The notes beneath the pieces were generated by a model. The model had not been told where the DNA came from. It saw nothing but the letters and a program-made list of their open reading frames with translations, and searched no databases. The position numbers and the translations under genes are program-made. From Citrobacter portucalensis (GTDB taxonomy: Bacteria; Pseudomonadota; Gammaproteobacteria; Enterobacterales; Enterobacteriaceae): 64,000 bases of DNA. The stretch is taken from positions 62,001 to 126,000 of the forward strand of contig NZ_MVFY01000013.1 in the NCBI RefSeq assembly GCF_002042885.1, written 5' to 3'. Position 1 is the stretch's first letter. Each line of letters begins with the position of its first letter. This document shows, one piece after another, positions 37,734 to 47,662 of this stretch.

Positions 37734-38167
37734 ACTTGTAACCAGAACGTCACGGGGCCATCATTAACCAGTGAAACCTGCATATCCGCAGCGAATCGAC
37801 CGGTTTGCGTATTCATTTCCTGTTGGCGGCAACGCTCAACAAAGTACTCATACAGCGCCTCTGCACGATCGGGCGCAGCCCCTTTTGAAAACCCCGGGCG
37901 CATGCCGCGTTCGGTATCTGCCGCCAGCGTGAACTGTGAAACCACCAGCACGCTGCCCCCTGACTGCTGCACGTTAAGGTTCATTTTGCCTTCGGCATCG
38001 CTAAAGATTCGATAGCCGAGTACGCGCTCGCACAGGCGGTTCGCTTTCTGTTCGTCATCATCCCTTTCGACACCTAACAGGACCAAAAGTCCTGGGCCAA
38101 TTTCACCCGTCACCTCGCCCTCCACGGTGACGCTGGCACGGGTTACGCGCTGAATTAATGCAATCAT
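37730..38167 (-). CDS. dtd: D-aminoacyl-tRNA deacylase
   Basis: 145 residues. It hydrolyses D-aminoacyl-tRNAs (D-Tyr, D-Asp and others, also Gly-tRNA-Ala), preventing misuse of D-amino acids in translation. The signature SQFTLAADT (about 77-85) and the cross-subunit Gly-Pro motif near the end ([11 protein letters not shown]) are intact. It overlaps yihY upstream (ATGA) and fabY downstream (ATGA). Confidence 0.97.
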   Translation of the reverse strand: MIALIQRVTRASVTVEGEVTGEIGPGLLVLLGVERDDDEQKANRLCERVLGYRIFSDAEGKMNLNVQQSGGSVLVVSQFTLAADTERGMRPGFSKGAAPDRAEALYEYFVERCRQQEMNTQTGRFAADMQVSLVNDGPVTFWLQV

Positions 38168-39036
38168 GGTTGCTCTGCTTCTTCTTGTTCTGCGGCTTGT
38201 TTAAGTTTGCGGTATTCCCCGAGAGTGACAGTTATTTCTGCGCCTAGCAAGACGATACACCAGGTCCAGTATACCCAGACGAATAAAATGGGGATCACCG
38301 CCAGGACACCGTAAATGAGCTGATAAGACGGGAACATCGTGATATAGAGCGCAAATCCTTTCTTTCCGGTTTCGAACAACACAGCGGCCACAAAGGCGCC
38401 AATAACCGCATCACGGTTAGGTACACGTGTAGTCGGTACGATGCTGTAAAGCAGCCAGAAAGAGAGCCAGGAAAGCACCAGCGGGAAAATACGCAGAATG
38501 TTATCAATCACCGTGTTGAGATCGCTGGCCCAGCGCAATGACAACAGATAAGAGCTGATCGCCAGACTGGCCCCCGCCAGCAGCGGCCCCAGCGTTAAAA
38601 TCATCCAGTAGACGGCGAAAGAGTAAACTTTAGGCCGAGTACGCTTGCTGCGCCAGATAGTATTCAGCGCGTTATCAATGGAATACATCAGTAATAGCGC
38701 TGTCACAATCAGCCCACACGCCCCAACGGCGGTCATTTTGTTCGAGTTGGCAACGAACTGTTCGATATAACGCTGAATGACATCTCCCGTCGCCGGGATA
38801 AAGTTTGCGAAAATGAAATGACGCAGCTGGACGCTGACGTCAGAAAACATCGGAAATGCGGCGAAAAGCGCAAAAACTACGGCAATAAGCGGCACTAATG
38901 AGAGCAATGAGACATAGGCAAGATTCCCTGCCAGCGTCGTCATGTTGTCCTCATCAATCCGCTGCCATAGTAGCTTCAGCCAGGCCCGAACAGGACGTGT
39001 ATGGTGCCTGGCTTGTTGCTGAACATTTTTTAGCAT
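38164..39036 (-). CDS. yihY: YihY/BrkB-family inner-membrane protein
   Basis: 290 residues with six to seven membrane helices. Conserved segments are [24 protein letters not shown], a central [29 protein letters not shown], and [26 protein letters not shown]. It was once thought to be ribonuclease BN, but that activity belongs to another protein; its function is unknown. It overlaps the yihX 3' end by seven bases and dtd by four, forming yihX-yihY-dtd-fabY. Confidence 0.95.
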   Translation of the reverse strand: MLKNVQQQARHHTRPVRAWLKLLWQRIDEDNMTTLAGNLAYVSLLSLVPLIAVVFALFAAFPMFSDVSVQLRHFIFANFIPATGDVIQRYIEQFVANSNKMTAVGACGLIVTALLLMYSIDNALNTIWRSKRTRPKVYSFAVYWMILTLGPLLAGASLAISSYLLSLRWASDLNTVIDNILRIFPLVLSWLSFWLLYSIVPTTRVPNRDAVIGAFVAAVLFETGKKGFALYITMFPSYQLIYGVLAVIPILFVWVYWTWCIVLLGAEITVTLGEYRKLKQAAEQEEAEQP

Positions 39037-39629
39037 AGCAACTTCGCGAAATAGTCCGGAATGGTCGTTTTATCGACAACCTGGATGCTGGTAATCCCTA
39101 ACCGATTAGCCCCTTCAATATTATCGGCGTTGTCGTCGAAAAATACCGCCTCATGCGCAGAAAAACCTTCAGACTGCAGGACATGCTGGTAAATCCGCGC
39201 TTCCGGTTTACGCATGCCCAGATCCTGGGAAAGGTAAATATGGTCAGCAGCCTGACGGATTTCGGGGTATTCGTCCGGCCAAAACGTCGTGTGCAGACGA
39301 TTAGTATTCGACAAGACGACCACCCGATGCCCCTGCTCACGCAGCTTTTGCATGATGTCGATGACTTCAGGACGCAAGGCAACAAAAACGGCCTGCCAGC
39401 CGTGGGAGAACTGCTCATAGCTTAGCGGTAGCGCCATGTCATGACATAGCGCCTCGGCAAAGGCTTCATCCGTTATTTCACCTCGCTCGTGCTGGTGAAA
39501 AGCCTCTCCCATGGTGAAACTTTGCTTTAACGAAGCCAGCGGTACACGGCTCAGATCGCTCCAAGTACCTAACACGCGATTGAAGTCGATATCGACAATC
39601 ACATTACCCAAATCAAAGATATAGAGCAT
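39030..39629 (-). CDS. yihX: Alpha-D-glucose-1-phosphate phosphatase YihX
   Basis: 199 residues, HAD superfamily. Nucleophile Asp6 in [10 protein letters not shown], the threonine/serine motif LSNTNR at about 108-113, the Lys region RKPEARIY and the FFDDNADN motif are visible. E. coli YihX hydrolyses alpha-glucose 1-phosphate released in glycogen breakdown. AAGGAGAAGGGC precedes the ATG. It is the first gene of the yihX-yihY-dtd-fabY run. Confidence 0.96.
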   Translation of the reverse strand: MLYIFDLGNVIVDIDFNRVLGTWSDLSRVPLASLKQSFTMGEAFHQHERGEITDEAFAEALCHDMALPLSYEQFSHGWQAVFVALRPEVIDIMQKLREQGHRVVVLSNTNRLHTTFWPDEYPEIRQAADHIYLSQDLGMRKPEARIYQHVLQSEGFSAHEAVFFDDNADNIEGANRLGITSIQVVDKTTIPDYFAKLLC

Positions 39630-39734
39630 GCCCTTCTCCTTATTCGCCGTGGATGAATAACTGTAGCGGGAAAGGAGAAGTTTGACTATGAGCGAATGAT
39701 GGCTACGAACTTATCGAGCCATCACTGGAGAGAA

Positions 39735-40538
39735 TTACACGGCCAGAGCATCGTCCTGTGAAGGACTCACTTGCACAATTTCCACCTGCTGTGACTGAAG
39801 TAAATTATGCAGTGCCGGGCCTGGATATTCATCGGTAAATAGCGCGGTCACCTGAGACACGTTACCAATTTCTACCGCGGCAGAAGCCGTGTATTTCGTA
39901 TGATCCGCAGCCAACAGAATATGCCTTGAATGGGCCATCATCGTCTTCACTACGCTGGCCTCGTTGACATCAAACTCCAGCAGCGCACCATCACTTTCGA
40001 TCGCGCCAACGCTGGTAACCAGGTAGTCGGCCCGAAAATCAGCGACAAATGCCGAGGCAGAAGGGCCAATGATGCCACTGTTATGCGGGCGTAACGTTCC
40101 CCCCGGTACCATGACTTCAAAACGCGGGTTGTTATACAGAATGTGCGCCACACGCAGGCTATTGGTGATAATGCGCAAATGATTATGGTTTAACAGCGCG
40201 CGTGCCACCTGCTCAACGGTGGTGCCAATGGTAATAAACACCGTTGACCCATCGGGAATGTAATCAGCCACCGCTTCCGCGATGGCTTTTTTCTCTTCCG
40301 TCCAGGAGACTTCACGCTGCTCAAACGCCGTATTCACCACGCTGGAAGCTCTGCCCGCGCCACCATGATGACGCGTAATTAATCCCTGCTCGCTGAGTTT
40401 ACGAATATCACGACGCACGGTTTGCGTGGACACGTCCAGCAGGCTGGCCAGCTCGTCGATATTCATATAACCGCGCTCGCTAATCAGCATAAGCAGTTGA
40501 TCGTGTCGCGGGTTACCGGTCAGTTCGGTAAGACTCAT
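39735..40538 (-). CDS. csqR: Sulfoquinovose-cluster repressor CsqR (YihW), DeoR family
   Basis: 267 residues (E. coli 261). The N-terminal DeoR helix-turn-helix (MNIDELASLLDVSTQTVRRDIRKLSEQG) is followed by a sugar-phosphate-sensing domain at about 75-240. E. coli CsqR represses the yih genes and is released by sulfoquinovose or sulfoquinovosyl glycerol. The ATG at 40538 has GAGGA upstream and matches the E. coli start MSLTELTG. The C-terminal ~20 residues differ from E. coli. It lies directly downstream of yihV on the same strand. Confidence 0.94.
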   Translation of the reverse strand: MSLTELTGNPRHDQLLMLISERGYMNIDELASLLDVSTQTVRRDIRKLSEQGLITRHHGGAGRASSVVNTAFEQREVSWTEEKKAIAEAVADYIPDGSTVFITIGTTVEQVARALLNHNHLRIITNSLRVAHILYNNPRFEVMVPGGTLRPHNSGIIGPSASAFVADFRADYLVTSVGAIESDGALLEFDVNEASVVKTMMAHSRHILLAADHTKYTASAAVEIGNVSQVTALFTDEYPGPALHNLLQSQQVEIVQVSPSQDDALAV

Positions 40539-40571
40539 GAAATTTCCTCGAAAAACCATTGCCCTGGCATT

Positions 40572-41468
40572 TTATACAAAAAGTGACAGAAAAGATCGGG
40601 TTTGATCACAGTCAGGGATTCCGGCCCTTCCTCCCGGGCGAGTGCATTTTAACGCAGCAACCCCACTGGCAAACCTGACGGCCTCTTCTGGAGCATCGCC
40701 GCCGGCCAGGCTGAATGCGAGCGCACCGTGGAAAACATCTCCAGCTCCCGTAGTATCCACAACATCGACTTTAAATCCAGATTGATGCTGCAACGTATTA
40801 TTTTTTATCCAGTCACAGCCTTCACTTCCCCGCGTTACGTAAACATGTCCATTTGTGAGCGTTTGTGCTTGTTTCAGTCCAGCGACAGAATCGTTTATCC
40901 CGGTTAAACGCGCCAGTCCAGGTTCAGAGAATGCAGCATGATCGCTTAGCGCCACCAGCTCGCTGATATCTTGTGGCGTTACGTCGCCATCCAGTACCGT
41001 CATCACTCCCACCTGACGCGCCAGCGCGAACGCCTGCCTGGCCCCTTCGTGCCAGCGAACATCCGCCAACACCACATCCCACTGGGAAAAATCGATCTTA
41101 TTGAGCCAATCAGCATCCGGCAATAAATCCGGGCTGGGATAGTTAACAATAATCCGTTCCCCTTGCGCATCAACCATAATTGCCGATTGCGAAGACTTTG
41201 CCCCCGCGTAGCGCCGGGTGTAGCGGGTGTTTACCCCCAGGGATTCCAGCTCCGCCAGCAGGCTATTTCCGGTGTCGTCATCGCCCACACGGCCAATAAA
41301 GTCCACCTGCGCGCCCAGCCTCGCTGCAGCCACTGCGGCCGTTGCAGCAGGCCCGCCGCCCACTTCCGTATAACGCTTCGCCACATACTTACCTCCTTCG
41401 GTCGGTAAACCTTCCACGTAATAGATGCGATCCATCACGGCAATACCTACACAAGCAATACGAATCAT
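40572..41468 (-). CDS. yihV: 6-deoxy-6-sulfofructose kinase
   Basis: 298 residues, PfkB/ribokinase family, E. coli length. It phosphorylates 6-deoxy-6-sulfofructose at O1 to give the substrate of the aldolase YihT. The PfkB signatures GGGPAATAAVAAARLGA (38-54) and DTTGAGDVFHGAL (about 240, catalytic Asp in GAGD) are intact. The ATG at 41468 with AAGGA six bases upstream was preferred to an ATG two codons earlier. It is divergent from yihU, with a 166-base shared control region. Confidence 0.95.
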   Translation of the reverse strand: MIRIACVGIAVMDRIYYVEGLPTEGGKYVAKRYTEVGGGPAATAAVAAARLGAQVDFIGRVGDDDTGNSLLAELESLGVNTRYTRRYAGAKSSQSAIMVDAQGERIIVNYPSPDLLPDADWLNKIDFSQWDVVLADVRWHEGARQAFALARQVGVMTVLDGDVTPQDISELVALSDHAAFSEPGLARLTGINDSVAGLKQAQTLTNGHVYVTRGSEGCDWIKNNTLQHQSGFKVDVVDTTGAGDVFHGALAFSLAGGDAPEEAVRFASGVAALKCTRPGGRAGIPDCDQTRSFLSLFV

Positions 41469-41634
41469 GGTCATTCCTTAGGCATTTCAAGATGGGATCA
41501 TTTTAATTTCACAAAATGTTTAAAAAGTGACGGCTGTCAATTTTTTGACCATAAATTACAAATACGATCAAAAACAGACAAAAACAAACGACCTTAAATG
41601 ACAAAAAATGACATTCACGTCTCAGGAGAACGTT
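41469..41634. promoter_or_regulatory. Divergent yihV/yihU control region
   Basis: This AT-rich gap holds several direct AAA(A)TGAC/AAGTGAC repeats (near 41524, 41597 and 41606) and AAAACAGACAAAAACAAACG, plausible DeoR-type CsqR sites between the kinase and the main sulfoglycolysis operon. A CAGGAG ribosome site precedes yihU. Confidence 0.55.
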
Positions 41635-42531
41635 ATGGCAGTTATAGCATTTATCGGATTAGGTCAGATGGGTTCACCCATGGCGAGCAACTTGCTGAAG
41701 CAGGGTCATCAACTCAGCGTCTTTGACGTTAACCCGGATGCTGTTCAGCGCCTGGTAGAAAAAGGAGCTCAGCCTGCCAGCAACCCGGCTCAGGCAGCAA
41801 AAGGGGCTGAATTTGTCATCACCATGCTGCCAAACGGCGATCTGGTGCGCAGCGTACTGTTCGGAGAGCAAGGTATCTGCGAAAGCCTCTCCCCACAGGC
41901 ATTAGTGATTGATATGTCGACCATTCATCCACTGCAAACCGACAAGCTTATCGCTGATATGCGTGACAAAGGTTTCGACATGATGGATTGCCCGGTTGGA
42001 CGCACCTCCGATCACGCCATCGCGGGAACGCTGTTGCTGCTGGCAGGCGGAACGGCACAGCAGGTAGAACGCGCCGCACCGGTTCTGATGGCGATGGGTA
42101 ATGAATTGATCAATGCAGGGGGTCCCGGCATGGGGATCCGCGTGAAACTCATCAACAACTACATGAGTATCGCACTGAACGCTCTTTCTGCCGAAGCAGC
42201 CGTGTTGTGCGAGGCACTTGGCCTCTCCTTTGATGTGGCCTTGCAAGTTATGAGCGGCACCCCCGCCGGGAAAGGCCACTTCACTACCTCCTGGCCGAAC
42301 AAAGTGCTGAAAGGCGATCTTTCCCCGGCCTTCATGATCGATTTAGCTCACAAGGATCTTGGCATCGCGCTGGACGTTGCCAACCAACTGCATGTGCCGA
42401 TGCCGCTCGGTGCTGCCTCCCGCGAAGTCTATAACCAGGCGCGTGCCGCTGGCCGTGGCCGTGAAGACTGGACGGCCATTCTTGAACAGGTTCGCGCATC
42501 CGCCGGGCTAAATAAACATACAGATAAGTAA
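41635..42531 (+). CDS. yihU: 3-sulfolactaldehyde reductase
   Basis: 298 residues, beta-hydroxyacid dehydrogenase family. It reduces 3-sulfolactaldehyde to 2,3-dihydroxypropane-1-sulfonate with NADH, the last step before export. The Rossmann motif GLGQMGSPM (8-16), sulfonate-recognising Arg123 (VGRTS) and catalytic Lys171 (IRVKLINNY) are all in place. The ATG at 41635 has GGAG upstream; an in-frame start nine codons earlier is less likely. It heads the yihUTSRQPO-ompL operon. Confidence 0.96.
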   Translation: MAVIAFIGLGQMGSPMASNLLKQGHQLSVFDVNPDAVQRLVEKGAQPASNPAQAAKGAEFVITMLPNGDLVRSVLFGEQGICESLSPQALVIDMSTIHPLQTDKLIADMRDKGFDMMDCPVGRTSDHAIAGTLLLLAGGTAQQVERAAPVLMAMGNELINAGGPGMGIRVKLINNYMSIALNALSAEAAVLCEALGLSFDVALQVMSGTPAGKGHFTTSWPNKVLKGDLSPAFMIDLAHKDLGIALDVANQLHVPMPLGAASREVYNQARAAGRGREDWTAILEQVRASAGLNKHTDK

Positions 42532-42541
42532 GGACTGAACA

Positions 42542-43417
42542 ATGACGAAGTACACCCTGAAAGATATCACCCGAGCTTCTGGCGGATTTGCCATGCTGGC
42601 AGTCGATCAGCGCGAAGCCATGCGCTTAATGTTTGCCGCAGCAGGTGCAAAATCCCCGGTCAATGACAGCGTGCTGACCGATTTCAAAGTCAATGCGGCG
42701 AAGATCCTGTCCCCCTATGCCTCCGCCATTCTGGTCGATCAGCAGTTCTGCTACCGCCAGGTTGTAGAGCAAAGCGCTGTCGCCAAAAGCTGCGCCATGA
42801 TTGTGGCCGCTGATGAGTTCATTCCGGGTAACGGTATTCCGGTCGATAGCGTGGTGATTGATAAAAAAATCAACCCGCAGACCGTGAAGCAAGATGGTGC
42901 TAAGGCTCTCAAACTGCTGGTGCTATGGCGTAGCGATGAAGATGCCCAACAGCGCCTGGACATGGTGAAAGAATTCAATGAGCTATGCCATTCCAATGGC
43001 TTGCTGAGCATCATCGAGCCGGTTGTTCGCCCACCGCGTCGTGGCGATAAGTTCGATCGCGAACAGGCCATTATCGATGCCGCAAAAGAGCTGGGTGATA
43101 GCGGTGCCGATCTCTACAAGGTCGAAATGCCGCTGTACGGCAAAGGTACCCAACAAGAACTGCTTAGCGCCTCTCAACGCCTGAATGAGAACATCAACAT
43201 GCCGTGGGTCATTCTCTCCTCTGGTGTGGATGAAAAACTGTTCCCGCGCGCAGTCAGCGTAGCAATGACCGCAGGCGCATCTGGCTTCCTGGCCGGACGT
43301 GCGGTCTGGTCATCGGTTGTTGGCCTGCCAGATACCGAACTGATGCTGCGCGATGTTTCCGCGCCTAAATTGCAACGCCTGGGCGATATCGTCGACGAAA
43401 TGATGGCCCGGCGCTAA
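42542..43417 (+). CDS. yihT: 6-deoxy-6-sulfofructose-1-phosphate aldolase
   Basis: 291 residues (E. coli 292). It is a class I aldolase cleaving sulfofructose 1-phosphate into dihydroxyacetone phosphate and 3-sulfolactaldehyde. The Schiff-base Lys193 is in [11 protein letters not shown]. The conserved [20 protein letters not shown] and [10 protein letters not shown] stretches are present. It begins 10 bases after yihU. The dihydroxyacetone phosphate feeds glycolysis, so this step yields the carbon the cell keeps. Confidence 0.96.
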   Translation: MTKYTLKDITRASGGFAMLAVDQREAMRLMFAAAGAKSPVNDSVLTDFKVNAAKILSPYASAILVDQQFCYRQVVEQSAVAKSCAMIVAADEFIPGNGIPVDSVVIDKKINPQTVKQDGAKALKLLVLWRSDEDAQQRLDMVKEFNELCHSNGLLSIIEPVVRPPRRGDKFDREQAIIDAAKELGDSGADLYKVEMPLYGKGTQQELLSASQRLNENINMPWVILSSGVDEKLFPRAVSVAMTAGASGFLAGRAVWSSVVGLPDTELMLRDVSAPKLQRLGDIVDEMMARR

Positions 43418-43429
43418 GAGGATCTAAGA

Positions 43430-44671
43430 ATGAAATGGTTCAACACCCTAAGCCACAACCGTTGGCTGGAGCAAGAAACCGACCGCATCTTTAACTTTGG
43501 TAAGAATGCGGCGGTACCCACCGGATTTGGCTGGCTGGGAAACAGTGGTCAGGTCAGAGCAGATATGGGGACACATCTGTGGATCACCGCCCGCATGCTG
43601 CACGTCTACTCCGTTGCCGCGTCAATGGGCCGTCCTGGCGCATATCAGCTAGTCGATCACGGCATTAAAGCACTGAACGGTGCGTTACGCGACACTCGCT
43701 ACGGCGGTTGGTACGCCTGCGTAAATGATGAAGGCGTTATGGACGCCTCCAAACAGGGCTATCAGCATTTCTTTGTTTTGCTCGGTGCGGCAAGTGCGGT
43801 CACCACCGGTCATCCGCAGGCCAGACAATTGTTGGATGACGCTATCGACGTGATTGAAAAGTACTTCTGGAGCGAAGAGGAGCAGATGTGCCTGGAATCC
43901 TGGGACGAAGCTTTTAGCCAGACGGAAGATTACCGCGGCGGTAACGCCAACATGCACGCGGTCGAGGCTTTCCTGATCGTGTATGACGTTACCCATGACC
44001 GTAAATGGCTCGATCGCGCACTGCGAATTGCTTCGGTGATTATTCACGACGTAGCCCGCAGCGGGGAGTATCGCGTTAACGAACACTTCGATTCACAGTG
44101 GAACCCAATCCGCGATTACAACAAGGATAACCCAGCTCACCGTTTCCGCGCCTACGGCGGCACGCCGGGCCACTGGATCGAATGGGGCCGCCTGATGCTG
44201 CATCTGCATGCCGCGCTGGAAGCCCGTTTTGAAACGCCTCCCAAATGGCTGCTGGAAGATGCCAAAGGTTTGTTCCACGCCACCATCCGTGATGCCTGGG
44301 CACCGGACGGCGCAGATGGTTTTGTCTATTCGGTGGGCTGGGATGGTAAACCCATCGTTCGCGAAAGAGTGCGTTGGCCGATAGTCGAAGCCATGGGTAC
44401 CGCCTATGCCTTGTATACCCTCACCGGCGACAGCCAATACGAAGCCTGGTACCAGAAGTGGTGGGATTACTGCATCACATATCTGATGGACTACGAGACC
44501 GGTTCATGGTGGCAGGAACTAGACACCGATAACAAGGTGACTACCAAAGTCTGGGACGGTAAGCAGGACATTTATCACCTACTGCACTGCCTGGTGATCC
44601 CGCGTCTACCGCTGGCTCCGGGCCTTGCACCGGCAGTGGCTGCCGGTCTGCTGGATATCAACGCTAAATAA
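43430..44671 (+). CDS. yihS: Sulfoquinovose isomerase
   Basis: 413 residues, equal to E. coli YihS, with an (alpha/alpha)6-barrel fold of the N-acetylglucosamine 2-epimerase type. It converts sulfoquinovose to 6-deoxy-6-sulfofructose. Catalytic His248 (GTPGHWIEW) and His383 (DIYHLLHC) are in the known positions. An [11 protein letters not shown] stretch near the active site is present. It lies 12 bases after yihT with GAGGA upstream. Confidence 0.96.
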   Translation: MKWFNTLSHNRWLEQETDRIFNFGKNAAVPTGFGWLGNSGQVRADMGTHLWITARMLHVYSVAASMGRPGAYQLVDHGIKALNGALRDTRYGGWYACVNDEGVMDASKQGYQHFFVLLGAASAVTTGHPQARQLLDDAIDVIEKYFWSEEEQMCLESWDEAFSQTEDYRGGNANMHAVEAFLIVYDVTHDRKWLDRALRIASVIIHDVARSGEYRVNEHFDSQWNPIRDYNKDNPAHRFRAYGGTPGHWIEWGRLMLHLHAALEARFETPPKWLLEDAKGLFHATIRDAWAPDGADGFVYSVGWDGKPIVRERVRWPIVEAMGTAYALYTLTGDSQYEAWYQKWWDYCITYLMDYETGSWWQELDTDNKVTTKVWDGKQDIYHLLHCLVIPRLPLAPGLAPAVAAGLLDINAK

Positions 44672-44689
44672 GTAACAAGGTGAGCAGCC

Positions 44690-45532
44690 ATGCATAACGG
44701 TGGAAAAACCATTCATCTTCAAGCCGGAAACTTCCAGGCAAAAATCGTCACGGTTGGTGCTGGACTAGCAGAATTGACGCACCGTGGGCGTCACATTGTG
44801 ATTCCACATAAGCCGGAAGAGATGCCGCTGGCACATTTAGGAAAAGTGTTGGTTCCCTGGCCAAACCGCGTTGCAGATGGCTGCTATCAACATAACGGCA
44901 AGACCTTCCAACTTGCCGTTAACGACCATGTTTCACATACCGCCATCCATGGATTGCTGGCCTGGCGGGACTGGCAGATTAATCAACTGTCGAACACGGA
45001 AGTGTCGTTGACGATTTTTCTTCCGCCCTCTTATGGCTATCCCTTTGCGCTGGTTTCAGAGGTGATTTACCGACTGGAGGCAGACAGCGGATTGCACGTC
45101 ATTATTCGGACACAGAATGTGGGTGACGAAATTGCCCCGTATGGCGCGGGAGCGCATCCCTACTTGACCTGCAATCTGCATCCTATCGATGACTGTGAAT
45201 TAACACTCCCAGCGAGTGAAGAAACATGCGATGAACGGGATTTCACAACGCAGCGACGCATTGCGCAGACCACTATCGATCATACGTTCAGGACCATGCC
45301 ACCTGACGCTGAGTGGGAAGTCAGGATAACCAGTCCATCGCAAAACATGTCCATTTTTTTACGCAGCCACCAGCCCTGGCTACAGGTGTACACCGGCGAA
45401 AAATTAGCACGGCGTGGCCTGGCGGTTGAACCGATGACCTGCCCGCCAGACGCCTTTAACTCCGGAATTAGCCTGATTCATCTCGCGCCCGGAGAAACAC
45501 ATCAAATGCATTTTTTAATCGGCAGTGAATAA
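44690..45532 (+). CDS. yihR: Aldose 1-epimerase family protein, probable sulfoquinovose mutarotase
   Basis: 280 residues. The galactose-mutarotase fold has conserved IHGLLAWRDW (substrate His), GAHPYLTCN (second His), DHTF and a C-terminal AVEPMTCPPDAFNSG carrying the catalytic Glu. It probably equilibrates alpha and beta sulfoquinovose after glycoside hydrolysis, as proposed for this gene. It is shorter at the N-terminus than the E. coli annotation (308). The alignment begins at MHNGGKTIHL, so the difference is likely a start-site annotation issue. Confidence 0.9.
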   Translation: MHNGGKTIHLQAGNFQAKIVTVGAGLAELTHRGRHIVIPHKPEEMPLAHLGKVLVPWPNRVADGCYQHNGKTFQLAVNDHVSHTAIHGLLAWRDWQINQLSNTEVSLTIFLPPSYGYPFALVSEVIYRLEADSGLHVIIRTQNVGDEIAPYGAGAHPYLTCNLHPIDDCELTLPASEETCDERDFTTQRRIAQTTIDHTFRTMPPDAEWEVRITSPSQNMSIFLRSHQPWLQVYTGEKLARRGLAVEPMTCPPDAFNSGISLIHLAPGETHQMHFLIGSE

Positions 45533-45580
45533 CAGATTTCCGACAAATTACCGAATTACCCTATTTTTACGGAGACGATA

Positions 45581-47617
45581 ATGAATTCGCTACAACAACG
45601 GTCAACCGCCTTAGAACTCACATCATTACCTGATGGATTTGCTTTAACGTACCACCAGCGCCTGATTTTACGTCACAGCACAGAAACCCCCTGTCTGTGG
45701 ATCGGCACTGGCGTTGCCGACATTGACATGTTTCGCGGCAACTTCAGCATCAAAGACAAGCTCAATGAGAAGATTGCTCTGACCGACGCCACGGTTAGCG
45801 AGTCACCTGATGGCTGGCTGGTACATTTCAGCCGCGGTAATACCATCAACGCCACGCTACACATCTCTACCGATGATCAGGGTCGTTTGAAGCTCGACCT
45901 CCATAACGAGGAACTCAGCCATAACCGTATCTGGCTGCGTCTGGCGGCCAACCCGGACGATCATATTTACGGCTGCGGCGAACAGTTCTCTTATTTCGAC
46001 TTACGCGGTAAACCGTTCCCGCTGTGGACCAGCGAACAGGGCGTGGGCCGCAACAAAAACAGCTATGTCACCTGGCAGGCCGACTGCAAAGAAAATGCCG
46101 GCGGTGACTATTACTGGACCTTCTTTCCGCAGCCAACCTTCGTCAGCACACAGAAGTACTACTGCCACGTTGATAACAGTTGCTATATGAATTTCGATTT
46201 CAGCGCGCCGGAGTATCACGAACTCGCTCTGTGGGAAGACAAAACCACTCTGCGTATTGAGTGCGCCGAAACCTATATCTCTCTGCTGGAAAAACTGACT
46301 GCGCTGTTAGGACGCCAACCGGAGCTGCCGGACTGGATCTACGATGGCGTCACGCTCGGTATTCAGGGCGGTACTGAAATTTGCCAGAACAAACTGGACA
46401 CCATGCGTAACGCAGGTGTGAAAGTAAACGGCATCTGGGCGCAGGATTGGTCCGGGATCCGCATGACCTCCTTTGGCAAGCGCGTGATGTGGAACTGGAA
46501 GTGGAACAGCGACAACTATCCGCAGCTGGATAACCGTATTAAGCAGTGGAAAGAAGAAGGTGTACAGTTCCTCTCCTATATCAACCCGTACGTCGCCAGC
46601 GATAAAGATCTCTGTGCCGAAGCGGCTGAACGCGGTTATCTGGCGAAAGATGCCTCAGGCGCTGACTATCTGGTTGAGTTCGGCGAGTTTTACGGCGGTG
46701 TGGTCGATCTGACCAACCCCGAAGCCTACGACTGGTTCAAAGAAGTCATCAAAAAGAACATGATTGAGCTGGGCTGCGGCGGTTGGATGGCCGACTTTGG
46801 CGAATATCTGCCAACCGATACGTATCTGCACAACGGCGTCAGCGCTGAAATTATGCATAACGCCTGGCCCGCACTGTGGGCGAAATGCAACTACGAAGCG
46901 TTACAGGAGACCGGCAAACTCGGCGAGATCCTGTTCTTTATGCGTGCGGGCTACACCGGCAGCCAAAAGTACTCCACCATGATGTGGGCAGGCGATCAGA
47001 ACGTTGACTGGAGCCTCGACGACGGTCTGGCTTCCGTCGTTCCTGCGGCGCTGTCGCTGGCGATGACCGGTCACGGTCTGCACCACAGCGATATCGGCGG
47101 CTACACCACCCTGTTTGACATGAAACGCAGCAAAGAACTGCTGCTGCGCTGGTGTGACTTCAGCGCCTTCACGCCGATGATGCGCACCCACGAAGGTAAC
47201 CGCCCTGGCGATAACTGGCAGTTTGATGGTGATGCTGAAACCATCGCCCACTTTGCCCGTATGACCACCGTCTTTACCACCCTGAAACCGTATCTAAAAC
47301 AGGCTGTCACGCAAAACAGCGCTACCGGTCTGCCGGTGATGCGCCCGCTGTTCCTGCATTACGAAGACGATGCTCGGACCTATACCCTGAAATATCAGTA
47401 TCTGCTGGGACAAGATTTGCTGGTCGCGCCGGTTCACGAACAGGGCCAGCAAAACTGGACGCTGTATCTGCCAGAGGATAGCTGGGTAAACGTCTGGACT
47501 GGGGAAACTTACCAGGGCGGTGAAATTACCGTAGATGCGCCTATTGGCAAGCCTCCGGTGTTTTATCGCGCGAAGAGTGAATGGGCGTCACTGTTTGCCA
47601 CTTTACGCAACATCTAA
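45581..47617 (+). CDS. yihQ: Sulfoquinovosidase (GH31)
   Basis: 678 residues, same length as E. coli YihQ. It hydrolyses sulfoquinovosyl glycerol and related glycosides to sulfoquinovose. The nucleophile Asp405 (GGWMADFGEY) and acid/base Asp472 (MWAGDQNVDW) are present. So are the residues known to recognise the sulfonate and sugar in this subfamily: Gln288, Arg301, Trp304 and Tyr508 (DIGGY). A cytoplasmic location is expected as there is no signal peptide. GGAGACG precedes the ATG. A GC-rich hairpin lies between its stop and yihP. Confidence 0.97.
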   Translation: MNSLQQRSTALELTSLPDGFALTYHQRLILRHSTETPCLWIGTGVADIDMFRGNFSIKDKLNEKIALTDATVSESPDGWLVHFSRGNTINATLHISTDDQGRLKLDLHNEELSHNRIWLRLAANPDDHIYGCGEQFSYFDLRGKPFPLWTSEQGVGRNKNSYVTWQADCKENAGGDYYWTFFPQPTFVSTQKYYCHVDNSCYMNFDFSAPEYHELALWEDKTTLRIECAETYISLLEKLTALLGRQPELPDWIYDGVTLGIQGGTEICQNKLDTMRNAGVKVNGIWAQDWSGIRMTSFGKRVMWNWKWNSDNYPQLDNRIKQWKEEGVQFLSYINPYVASDKDLCAEAAERGYLAKDASGADYLVEFGEFYGGVVDLTNPEAYDWFKEVIKKNMIELGCGGWMADFGEYLPTDTYLHNGVSAEIMHNAWPALWAKCNYEALQETGKLGEILFFMRAGYTGSQKYSTMMWAGDQNVDWSLDDGLASVVPAALSLAMTGHGLHHSDIGGYTTLFDMKRSKELLLRWCDFSAFTPMMRTHEGNRPGDNWQFDGDAETIAHFARMTTVFTTLKPYLKQAVTQNSATGLPVMRPLFLHYEDDARTYTLKYQYLLGQDLLVAPVHEQGQQNWTLYLPEDSWVNVWTGETYQGGEITVDAPIGKPPVFYRAKSEWASLFATLRNI

Positions 47618-47625
47618 CACGGCTC

Positions 47626-47647
47626 GCCCGCGGGGCAACTCGCGGGC
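47626..47647 (+). promoter_or_regulatory. Intercistronic hairpin yihQ-yihP
   Basis: GCCCGC (47626-47631) / GCGGGC (47642-47647) with a ten-base loop, immediately before the yihP ribosome site. Confidence 0.5.
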
Positions 47648-47662
47648 AAATGGAGAATAATA

